Below are positions 1 to 6,422 of a DNA stretch of 13,292 bases, in pieces (positions within the stretch are counted from its first letter, which is position 1; every line of letters begins with the position of its first letter). Source of the DNA: DASZGI01 sp035938995 (GTDB taxonomy: Bacteria; Actinomycetota; Actinomycetes; Streptomycetales; Catenulisporaceae); NCBI RefSeq assembly GCF_035938995.1, contig NZ_DASZGI010000077.1, positions 1-13,292 on the forward strand, read 5' to 3'. The notes under the pieces were generated by a model, which saw only the letters and a program-made list of their open reading frames with translations, was not told where the DNA came from and made no database searches. The position numbers were made by a program, and so were the translations under genes.

Positions 1-2833
1 GCCGGTGCAGGTCCAGCGCTTGGCTCAGGTATCGGATCGCCAGCTCGAGGCTTTCTCGCTCGCGCGGACCCGGGTTCGGCTCCCGGCCGCGGTCCGCGTG
101 CGCGGCGCCGAGGTTGGCGAGGGTGACGGCTTCGCCCGCGATGCGTCCGGCACGGCGATGCAATGCGAGCGCCTCGGTGAGCGACGCGATCGGCTCCTCG
201 ACCAGGCCAGCGGTCCACTGGCAGCGGGCCAGGTTGTTCAACGCCACCGCTTGGCACTGGGTCCAGCCCGCCTGCTCGGCGAGTGCGGCCGTCTCCGTCA
301 GACGGACCGCGCTCGTTTCATAGCGCCCTTGGTATACGTCCGTCATCGCCAACTGCAGCGTCGTGGCCGCCTGCACACCGGAATCACCGCCCGTCAGGGC
401 GGCCGCGTGCGCTGTCTCCGCGACGAGTCTCCAGTCGACGGTGTTGGTCCCGCGGGCGAAGTAGGCCGACATCAGGTCGGACAGACCCCAGGCCGCCGCG
501 TGGTGCCCGCGCGCGCCGAGTTCCCGGACCAGCGCGACGAGGTTCGGCAGGTCGCCGTCGAGCCAGGCGACGGCGTCGGCGGTGTCGGCGAACGGTCCGG
601 AGGCGGCGGTGCCGGATTCGTGCGGGTCGGCCTGCGGCGCGTCGGGCGCGGGGAGGTACAGCAGATGCGGGGCGAGCAACTGCGCGGCGGCGGCGACACG
701 TGCACGGTAGTACACGGCGAGGCGCGTAAGCGCGAGATCCCTGCCCCCGCTGCTCTCGATGTCCGGCTCTTCCCGCTCCGCCAGCTCAGCGGCATACAAG
801 CGCAGCAGGTCATGCATCGCATAGCGCCCGGGTGCGCGCTCGTGGAGGAGGTGACGCCCGCTGAGCCGGTCCAGCGCCCGTTCCGCTTCCCCCGCCGACA
901 TCTCGGCGAGCGCGGCGGCCGCGCCGACGGCGACGTCAGGGCCGGGCGCGATCCCGAGCAGCCGGAACATGCGGCGCTCCGCGGCCGGCAGAGCGGTGCA
1001 CGACAGTTCGAACGTGGCCCGCACCGCACTGGCCGTATCCCCGTCCGCCTGCAACTCGCCGAGCCGGTCACCGGCCACGAGCTTCGCGGCGTAGTCGGCC
1101 ACCCGGTGGCGCGGGCGCGCGGCGAGGTTGGCGGCGGCGATCCGCAGCGCGAGCGGGAGATGCGCGCACAACCGGGCCACATCGGCCACCGCGCCCGGCT
1201 CGGCCGCGGCGCGCCGGGGGCCGAGCATGTGGTCGAGCAGAGCGACGGACTCGTGCGGCGCCAGGGCGTCAAGCGGCACCAGCCGGGCGCCGTCCCGGGC
1301 GATCAGGCCGGTCATCCGGTCCCGGCCGGTGACCAGCGCGAGCGAGCCCGGCCCGGTCGGCAGCAGCGGGCGCACCTGCTCGGCGCCGACCGCGTTGTCC
1401 AGCGCCACCAGCACCCGCCGACCGGCCAGCCGACTGCGGTACAACGCGGCGGCCTGCGCCTCGTCCTCGGGGACCTGGTCGGTCGGCACGCCTAACGCAG
1501 TGAGGAACCCGGCCAGCGCGTCGATCGGGCGCAGCGGCGGCTCACCGCTGTGGCCGCGCAGGTCGACGTAGAGCTGGCCGTCCGGGAAGCTGGAGCTCAC
1601 CCGGTACGACCAGTGCACGGCGAGCGCCGTCTTTCCGACCCCGCCCATTCCGGCGAGCACGATCACGCGCGCGGGTCCGGCGGCGTTCTCGTCGGGCAGC
1701 AGCGCGTCGAGCGTGTCGAGCTGTGCGCCGCGCCCGGTGAAGGCGTCGACGTCGGCGGGCAGTTGGGCCGGAGGTGGCGCCGTTGGTGTGGCTGCAGGCG
1801 TTGCGCGGGCGGCCGGACGCGCCGAGGCAGGCAGGCGCCCGCGCAGCACGCGCAGCTGGGCTGCCTTGAGCTCCGGCCCCGGGGTCACGCCGAGTTGCGC
1901 GTCGAGCCGGTCGCGCACGTCGTCGAACAGGGCGAGCGCCGCTGCCTGCTGCCCGTTTCCGGCCAGTGCGAGCATCAGGCGCGCCGCCAGACCCTCGTGC
2001 AGCGGCTCGTCCGCGTAGAGGACGCGCAGTGGGCCGACCACCGTGTCGTAGGTGGCGAGGCTGAATGCGACGTCCGTCCATTCGAGCACCGCGGCGGCCC
2101 GTCGCTGGGTGACGGCGACGGCGGCAGGGTGCTGATGCAGCCGCGCGTCGGACCCGGCGAGCAGCGCGCCGCGCCAGCAGTCCCAAGCCTCGCGGTAGAA
2201 CTGACCGGCGGACTGCGCCACTCCGGCCGACCACGCCTGCCGGGCCTGCGCGACCACGCGGTCGAACTCGGCGAGGTCGAGCTGGTCCTGTTCGAGTTCG
2301 AGCGCGTAACCGCCGCCTCGGCGCACGATCAGCCCGGCCGGCCGTGCGGCGCGGTCGGGTTCGAGCAGGCGACGGACCTGTCCGACATAGGTGTGCACCA
2401 ACTGGAGGCACGTGCGCGGTGGCTCGGTCGGCCACAGGAGGTCGACGATCTCGCCGCTGCCGACGACGTGGCCGTGCTGGAGGGCGAGCAGTCCCAGCAG
2501 CGTGCGCTGCATCGCCGAGCCGATCTCGACGACCTTCGCGCCGTGCCGCACGACGAGCGGGCCGAGCACGTCCACGCGCAGGCGGCCGGCCTGGTTGTCC
2601 GGGGCCCGCCCGATGAATCGGCCGATCAGGTCGTCCGGATCGACGCCCAAGGCGTCCGCGAGGCGGCGCACCGACGCGGCCTGCGGCCGGGCGACGCCGC
2701 CGCCCTCCAAGTATCGCAGGGCCCGCACACTGAGCCCGGCGCGCCTGGCGAGCTCCTGCTGGCTCATTCCGGACCTGACGCGCAGGCCGCGCAGCCAGGC
2801 TCCGTCGCCGTGCGCGAGGTTGGCGGTGCCCAT
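1..2833 (-). CDS. XRE-HTH / SARP (AfsR-like) / NB-ARC / TPR transcriptional regulator, 3' end cut by window edge
   Basis: The frame is open from an ATG at 2833 to the left edge, giving 944 visible residues and no stop. Domains in order: an XRE-type helix-turn-helix at about residues 13-72 (core SGMSQQELARRAGLSV); an OmpR-like SARP DNA-binding domain at about 83-175 (LGPLVV...LLWPTEPP...GGGYAL); a BTAD domain at about 184-330; an Ala/Pro-rich linker; an NB-ARC ATPase with Walker A GMGGVGKT at 395-402, Walker B VLVALDN near 475, LPLAL near 557 and MHD near 671; then helical TPR-like sequence (LNNLARCQW, LANLGAAHAD) to the edge. The family activates secondary-metabolism or differentiation genes, with NB-ARC acting as a nucleotide switch. 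The ATG at 2833 is preferred over the in-frame ATG at 2767, because the later start would cut away the first HTH helix. Its ribosome binding site is weak (GGGGG about 10 nt upstream). Leu447 is a rare TTA codon. The target is unknown; the divergent lectin gene is a natural candidate by position only. Confidence 0.93.
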   Translation of the reverse strand, partial: MGTANLAHGDGAWLRGLRVRSGMSQQELARRAGLSVRALRYLEGGGVARPQAASVRRLADALGVDPDDLIGRFIGRAPDNQAGRLRVDVLGPLVVRHGAKVVEIGSAMQRTLLGLLALQHGHVVGSGEIVDLLWPTEPPRTCLQLVHTYVGQVRRLLEPDRAARPAGLIVRRGGGYALELEQDQLDLAEFDRVVAQARQAWSAGVAQSAGQFYREAWDCWRGALLAGSDARLHQHPAAVAVTQRRAAAVLEWTDVAFSLATYDTVVGPLRVLYADEPLHEGLAARLMLALAGNGQQAAALALFDDVRDRLDAQLGVTPGPELKAAQLRVLRGRLPASARPAARATPAATPTAPPPAQLPADVDAFTGRGAQLDTLDALLPDENAAGPARVIVLAGMGGVGKTALAVHWSYRVSSSFPDGQLYVDLRGHSGEPPLRPIDALAGFLTALGVPTDQVPEDEAQAAALYRSRLAGRRVLVALDNAVGAEQVRPLLPTGPGSLALVTGRDRMTGLIARDGARLVPLDALAPHESVALLDHMLGPRRAAAEPGAVADVARLCAHLPLALRIAAANLAARPRHRVADYAAKLVAGDRLGELQADGDTASAVRATFELSCTALPAAERRMFRLLGIAPGPDVAVGAAAALAEMSAGEAERALDRLSGRHLLHERAPGRYAMHDLLRLYAAELAEREEPDIESSGGRDLALTRLAVYYRARVAAAAQLLAPHLLYLPAPDAPQADPHESGTAASGPFADTADAVAWLDGDLPNLVALVRELGARGHHAAAWGLSDLMSAYFARGTNTVDWRLVAETAHAAALTGGDSGVQAATTLQLAMTDVYQGRYETSAVRLTETAALAEQAGWTQCQAVALNNLARCQWTAGLVEEPIASLTEALALHRRAGRIAGEAVTLANLGAAHADRGREPNPGPRERESLELAIRYLSQALDLHR

Positions 2834-2981
2834 GAGGCTATCCGGCCCCCAAGTCCCGTAGCGGCCCCGTGGCGAAACCCGCCGACGTCACGATTCTGAC
2901 ATCGCCGGCCACTCCGGTTGCGCAGCACACCATTACAGAGCCATGACACCACGGCGGCCCCGCCTGAGCAATCTTGCCGGT

Positions 2982-2994
2982 TTCTGCCGCAGAA
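2982..2994. promoter_or_regulatory. Short perfect dyad in the divergent spacer
   Basis: TTCTGC-C-GCAGAA is a perfect 13-bp palindrome centred at 2988, in the spacer between the regulator and the lectin gene. Position and symmetry would suit an operator for a dimeric DNA-binding protein, but one 6-bp half-site is weak evidence. No convincing -35/-10 pair could be placed for either divergent gene. The best lectin -10 guess is TACCGT at 3058-3063, which lacks a matching -35. Confidence 0.25.
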
Positions 2995-3070
2995 CCGCCC
3001 TGACCGGCCCGGTCCGCGCTGCATCGGCGCTGCAGATCGGCGCCCCTGCCGCGCACATACCGTCTTTATC

Positions 3071-3108
3071 GGCCGGCCAGGGACCGGCCATCGACAAGGA
3101 GGGAAACC
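3071..3108 (+). promoter_or_regulatory. Lectin mRNA leader: hairpin plus strong Shine-Dalgarno
   Basis: GGCCGG (3071-3076) and CCGGCC (3084-3089) form a 6-bp GC-only stem around a 7-nt loop. A near-perfect Shine-Dalgarno AAGGAGG follows at 3096-3102, with 6 nt to the ATG at 3109. The ribosome binding site is left single-stranded just below the stem. This arrangement would suit efficient initiation or 5'-end mRNA stability. The strength of the Shine-Dalgarno also fixes the lectin start codon. Confidence 0.55.
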
Positions 3109-3675
3109 ATGAACGTCAAGCTCATCCGCCGTGGGGCAGCGGCCTTCGGTGTCGCGGCGCTCGCCGCGGCCGGCGTCGTCGGGCTCGGGGCCACCGCCGC
3201 CAATGCCGCCGCCGTCTCGCCGGGGACGACCGCCTACTGGATCTCGCCGGTCTACGACTCGCAGGAGATCGCGGTGGCCGGCGGCTCCGGCTCGATCGGC
3301 ACCCGGCTGATCCAGTGGTACAACGACGGCGGCGACGAGCAGAAGTGGTACTTCGACGGCATCTACGACGACGCCGGCCACTACCAGGGCTTCGAGCTGC
3401 GCAACAAGAACAGCGGCATGTGCATGGACACCGACGGCGCCGCGGGTGACGCGCTGTTCCAGACCTACTGCAACCCCGCCGACACCGGCCAGATCTTCAA
3501 CAACGTCCCCAACTTCAGCCAGTGGGGCATCGTCACCAGCTACTCCTACATCAACAAGGAGACCGGCCTCGCGCTCGACGTGAGCGGCTACAGCTACGGC
3601 GAGGGCGCGAACATCGACCTCTGGTACCAGAACGGCCAGGCGAACCAGGACTTCTGGCTCACCGCCACCTCGTGA
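3109..3675 (+). CDS. Secreted ricin-type beta-trefoil lectin-like protein
   Basis: This is a 188-residue exported protein. It has a Sec signal peptide (basic N-region KLIRR, hydrophobic residues 10-28, likely cleavage near ATAANA-A, residues 33-34), then one domain of about 150 residues filling the rest. The ricin/CBM13 hallmark Q-x-W appears as QKW at 78-80 and in degenerate form as QIF at 128-130 and QDFW at 180-183. Three such repeats are what one beta-trefoil needs. Cys105 and Cys121 sit where the intra-repeat disulphide of ricin lectins lies. No catalytic domain is attached, so it probably binds carbohydrate alone outside the cell. Ligand and role are unknown. Codon choice is almost entirely C- or G-ending (AAC, TAC, GAC, AAG), which with the strong ribosome binding site suggests high expression. 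It stands alone between a divergent regulator and a terminator. Assignment to the RICIN superfamily is probable; sugar binding is inferred. Confidence 0.85.
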   Translation: MNVKLIRRGAAAFGVAALAAAGVVGLGATAANAAAVSPGTTAYWISPVYDSQEIAVAGGSGSIGTRLIQWYNDGGDEQKWYFDGIYDDAGHYQGFELRNKNSGMCMDTDGAAGDALFQTYCNPADTGQIFNNVPNFSQWGIVTSYSYINKETGLALDVSGYSYGEGANIDLWYQNGQANQDFWLTATS

Positions 3676-3715
3676 TCAACCGTGCCGGGGCGAGCGATCG
3701 CTGAGCACTGACCCG

Positions 3716-3759
3716 GACGCCGGGCCGCGCCACCGCGGGAGGTGGCACGGCCCGGCGTC
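3716..3759 (+). terminator. Long GC-rich hairpin terminator after the lectin gene
   Basis: Two 19-nt arms (3716-3734 and 3741-3759) pair with a single C/A mismatch around a 6-nt loop, GCGGGA. No U-tract follows, as is common for actinomycete terminators. It lies 40 nt past the lectin stop and before nhaA, so it most likely ends lectin transcription and isolates the antiporter gene. A potential GTG start for nhaA at 3742 falls inside the right arm, which argues against that start. Confidence 0.85.
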
Positions 3760-3804
3760 TGCGCTTGCCACCCTGAAGTCGAGCAGAGTCGGCAGAATCC
3801 CGGT

Positions 3805-5742
3805 ATGGCACAAATTCGATCGACCGCGACGGCAGCGGGCACGACGACTTTAGCGGGCGACCGCAGCACGCCGCGTCGGCAGTTCCTGCGCACCGAGACC
3901 GGCAGTGCTGCGCTGCTGTTGGCCGCCGCGATCGTCGCGCTGGCCTGGGCCAACATCGCACCATCCGGGTATGGCGCGGTGTGGTCGACTCCGGTGTCGG
4001 TCAGCGTCGGGCACGCGGCGGTGGCGCAGGACCTGCGCGGCTGGGTCAACTCCGGGCTGATGACGTTCTTCTTCCTGGTCGTGGGCCTCGAGGCGCGCCG
4101 CGAGTTCGACATGGGCGAGTTGCGCAGGCGCAGCCAGCTCGCGCTGCCGCTGCTGACCGGGATCTGCGGGGCTCTGCTGCCGGTCGCGATCTACCTGGCC
4201 TTCAACGCGGGTCGCCCGTCGTCGCACGGCTGGGGCGCGGCGATGAGCACGGACACCGCGTTCGCCCTCGGTGCGCTCGCCCTGGTCGCCCGGAGTCTGC
4301 CGCTGCGGGTGCGTACCTATCTGCTGACCTTGTCCGTCGTCGACGATCTGGTCGGCATTGTCGTGATCGCGTTCGTGTACAGCGGACGCATCCGGGTGAC
4401 GGCGCTGCTGGTCGGGTTGGGCCTGCTCGGCGTGGCCTACGTGCTGCGTCGGCGCGGCGTGCGCTACGGCCCGCCGTACTTCCTGCTCGGGCTCGCGGCC
4501 TGGGTCGCGTTCTTCAAGTCCGGTGTGGACCCGGTGTCGGTCGGCCTGGTGATCGGGTTGCTCACCTTCGCCTATCCGGCCGCGCGTGACGACCTGCAAC
4601 AGGCCACCGACCTGTTCAGGCGGTTTCGCGAGCAGCCGACCGCCGAGCTGGCTCAGAGCGCCCGGCTCGGAGTGTCCGCCGCGATCTCGCCCAACGAGCG
4701 GCTGCAGAGCTGGTACCACCCATGGACCAGCTACGTCATCGTGCCGCTGTTCGCCCTCGCCAACGTCGGCGTCCCGGTCAACGCGCGCTTCGTGGCCGAC
4801 GCCTACACCTCCCCGATCACGCTGGGTATCCTGATCGCTTACCTGGTCGGAAAGCCGGTGGGCACACTTGGCGCTGCGTGGCTGCTCACCCGGCTGAGCC
4901 GGGGAAGGGTGCGCCTGCCGGTCGGCTGGGCCGGAGCCGCCGGATCCGGCGCGGCCGCCGGGATCGGGTTCACCGTGTCGCTGCTGATCGCCACGCTCGC
5001 GTTCCACGGCGTCCAGTTGGAGCAGGCCAAGCTCGGCGTGCTGTCCGCGGCGGCGGGAGCGTCGGCGCTGGCCTGGACGGTGTTCCGGGTCACCGCGCTG
5101 CTGCCCAAGCGGATGCGCCAGCGGGCACTGCTGGGCACCGCGGACGTGATCGTGGACTTGGCGGTCCCCGTCGACGAGCATCGCGACCATATTCGTGGAC
5201 CGGCCGACGCACCGGTCACGATTGTCGAGTACGGGGATTTCGAGTGCCCGTACTGCGGGCAGGCCGAGCCGGTGCTGCGCGAACTGCTGACCGCCTTCGG
5301 GGACGTGCGGTACGTGTGGCGGCACCTGCCTCTGAGCGACGTGCATCCTCATGCCCAACTCGCCGCGGAAGCGGGCGAGGCGGCGGCCGCGCAAGGCGGG
5401 TTTTGGCCGATGCATGATCTGCTGCTGGTTCACCAGGACGCGCTGACCGCTCCCGACCTGCGTCGTTACGCGGCCGAGCTCGGTCTGGACACCGAACGCT
5501 TCGCGGACGACCTGCGCAGCCATGCCGACGCCGCGCGGATCGCCGAAGACGCCGATTCCGCGGATCTGAGCGGCGTGTCCGGCACGCCCACGTTCTTCAT
5601 CAACGGCAAGCGCCACCACGGCGCCTACGACATCGAGACGCTCAAGGCCGCGGTCAGGGCAGCTTACGCGCGTGCCGAGGTCGCCCGGACCGAGAAGTCA
5701 GTCTCATCCGGTCTGCCGACCGAATCCGAATACCGCAGCTGA
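3805..5742 (+). CDS. nhaA: NhaA Na+/H+ antiporter with C-terminal DsbA-like thioredoxin domain
   Basis: This 645-residue membrane protein exchanges Na+ (or Li+) for H+ in NhaA homologues. NhaA occupies about residues 25-440 with the expected landmarks: WINDALM-like WVNSGLMTFFFLVVGLE, STDTAFALG with Asp150 (E. coli D133), VVDDLVGI with Asp180/Asp181 (the D163/D164 ion-binding pair), GKPVG with Lys350 (K300), and GIGFTVSLLIATLAF. A DsbA/thioredoxin-like domain follows (about 450-630), with CPYC at 481-484 and the cis-proline motif GTPTFFING at 593-601. NhaA alone is usually near 390 residues; the fusion is known in actinobacteria. The ATG at 3805 is chosen. An in-frame GTG at 3742 lies in the preceding terminator. 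No clear Shine-Dalgarno precedes 3805, so the start is less certain than the product. Codon 16 is a rare TTA. The gene appears monocistronic. Confidence 0.95.
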   Translation: MAQIRSTATAAGTTTLAGDRSTPRRQFLRTETGSAALLLAAAIVALAWANIAPSGYGAVWSTPVSVSVGHAAVAQDLRGWVNSGLMTFFFLVVGLEARREFDMGELRRRSQLALPLLTGICGALLPVAIYLAFNAGRPSSHGWGAAMSTDTAFALGALALVARSLPLRVRTYLLTLSVVDDLVGIVVIAFVYSGRIRVTALLVGLGLLGVAYVLRRRGVRYGPPYFLLGLAAWVAFFKSGVDPVSVGLVIGLLTFAYPAARDDLQQATDLFRRFREQPTAELAQSARLGVSAAISPNERLQSWYHPWTSYVIVPLFALANVGVPVNARFVADAYTSPITLGILIAYLVGKPVGTLGAAWLLTRLSRGRVRLPVGWAGAAGSGAAAGIGFTVSLLIATLAFHGVQLEQAKLGVLSAAAGASALAWTVFRVTALLPKRMRQRALLGTADVIVDLAVPVDEHRDHIRGPADAPVTIVEYGDFECPYCGQAEPVLRELLTAFGDVRYVWRHLPLSDVHPHAQLAAEAGEAAAAQGGFWPMHDLLLVHQDALTAPDLRRYAAELGLDTERFADDLRSHADAARIAEDADSADLSGVSGTPTFFINGKRHHGAYDIETLKAAVRAAYARAEVARTEKSVSSGLPTESEYRS

Positions 5743-5781
5743 TCACGTGGTCGGGTCCGTCCGTAGCCCCTGCTCGGACCA

Positions 5782-5809
5782 GGTTCACGCCTACCTGTAG
5801 TCGTGAACC
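5782..5809. promoter_or_regulatory. 28-bp near-perfect palindrome between nhaA and padR
   Basis: GGTTCACG (5782-5789) and CGTGAACC (5802-5809) are perfect inverted 8-mers. The interior CTAC-CT-GTAG continues the symmetry after one mismatch, so almost the whole 28 bp is dyad-symmetric. It lies 40 nt after the nhaA stop and 29 nt before the padR -35 box. It could be a transcription-factor operator for the padR operon or the nhaA terminator stem. A weaker 6-bp inverted repeat, GGTCCG/CGGACC (5754-5759 and 5775-5780), precedes it and fits the terminator reading. The sequence is unrelated to the 5851-5886 repeat, so a different protein would be expected to bind it. Confidence 0.5.
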
Positions 5810-5838
5810 GTGCGGACTCCATCCCGGCCGTAGGTCTG

Positions 5839-5867
5839 TTGACGCTCCATCCCCTAACCGTTAGGGT
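5839..5867 (+). promoter_or_regulatory. Predicted vegetative (HrdB-type) promoter of the padR-ABC operon
   Basis: TTGACG (5839-5844) and TAGGGT (5862-5867) are separated by 17 bp. Both fit the actinomycete sigma-70 consensus (TTGACN, TAGRRT). The predicted start point near 5874 gives a leader of about 20 nt to the GTG at 5895. The -10 box lies partly in the left arm and partly in the spacer of the inverted repeat at 5851-5886, so a protein bound there should block RNA polymerase. Confidence 0.75.
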
Positions 5868-5886
5868 TACAGCTAACGGTTAGGGG
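5851..5886. promoter_or_regulatory. Perfect 14+14 inverted repeat, probable PadR operator
   Basis: CCCCTAACCGTTAG (5851-5864) is repeated in perfect inversion at 5873-5886 around the 8-nt spacer GGTTACAG. Each arm holds an 11-bp sub-palindrome, CTAAC-S-GTTAG, centred at 5859 and 5878. This gives two dyads 19 bp apart, room for two dimers on nearly the same DNA face. The repeat covers the -10 box, the predicted start point and the GGGGG ribosome binding site at 5883-5887. Binding by the adjacent PadR protein is inferred from position, since PadR regulators commonly repress their own operon. The sequence differs from the ATGT-ACAT pattern described for several PadR proteins. Confidence 0.8.
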
Positions 5887-5894
5887 GTGTTGGA

Positions 5895-6422
5895 GTGCAA
5901 GACGTTCTGCTGGCGCTGTTGGCCAAAGAGCCGTCGCACGGCTACGAGCTGCGTGCCCGGTTGCAGGCCGCGCTCGGCCCGCTGGGCGAACCGATGAACG
6001 GCGGGCAGGTCTACGTCACCCTGGGCCGGCTCGAACGGGCCGGCTTGATCACCGTGGAGCAAGCGACAGGCCAGGCCGACCGGTCGGATCGCAAGGTCTA
6101 CCTGCTCACCCCGGCCGGGCAGCAGCGGGTGGCGGCGTGGCTGGCGGAGACGGAGTGGCCCAGGCCCGCCCCGGTGGAGTTCCATCTCAAGCTCGTCGCG
6201 GCGGCCTGGGCCGGCCTGGCCGACCCGGTGGGCCTGATCGCCGTGCAGCGGCGGGAGTTGTTGCGGCTCGTCGGCGATGCTCAGCGCGCCGCGATGGCCG
6301 AGCCGGCCGGCTCGGTGGCCGGACTGTTGTTGGAGGGCGCCGTGCTGCGGCTCCAGGCAGATCTCAACTGGCTGGATCAGTGCGAACGGCATTGGAGCAC
6401 GCGGAGGGGACAGGGGTCATGA
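5895..6422 (+). CDS. PadR family transcriptional regulator
   Basis: This is a 175-residue protein starting at GTG, with GGGGG (5883-5887) 7 nt upstream as the ribosome binding site. The N-terminus is a PadR winged helix: VLLALLAKEPSHGYEL (residues 4-19), the recognition region GQVYVTLGRLERAGLI (37-52), and a wing ending in KVYLLTPAGQQRV. The remainder is a helical C-terminal part (about 80-175) of the kind used for dimerisation in this family. PadR proteins usually repress a neighbouring transporter or detoxification gene until a ligand binds. Here it is the first gene of the ABC operon; its TGA overlaps the ATPase ATG by 4 nt (ATGA), so production of the two is coupled. The operator in its own promoter points to autorepression. 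The inducing ligand cannot be read from the sequence. Confidence 0.93.
   Translation: MQDVLLALLAKEPSHGYELRARLQAALGPLGEPMNGGQVYVTLGRLERAGLITVEQATGQADRSDRKVYLLTPAGQQRVAAWLAETEWPRPAPVEFHLKLVAAAWAGLADPVGLIAVQRRELLRLVGDAQRAAMAEPAGSVAGLLLEGAVLRLQADLNWLDQCERHWSTRRGQGS

Noticed and set aside
5..1495. Long plus-strand frame of 496 residues opposite the regulator
   Set aside because: Arg/Gly-rich antisense shadow; the opposite strand reads through as a complete HTH-SARP-NB-ARC protein with all motifs intact.
1542..2435. Minus-strand frame of 297 residues rich in Arg and Ala
   Set aside because: Lies in a different frame from the regulator, with low-complexity composition and no domain signal.
3693..3702. 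AGCGATCGCT palindrome after the lectin stop
   Set aside because: Ten bases of symmetry are expected by chance in GC-rich DNA; the true terminator follows directly.
3850..5619. 589-residue minus-strand frame opposite nhaA
   Set aside because: Gln/Arg/Gly-rich shadow; the plus strand encodes a canonical NhaA-DsbA fusion.
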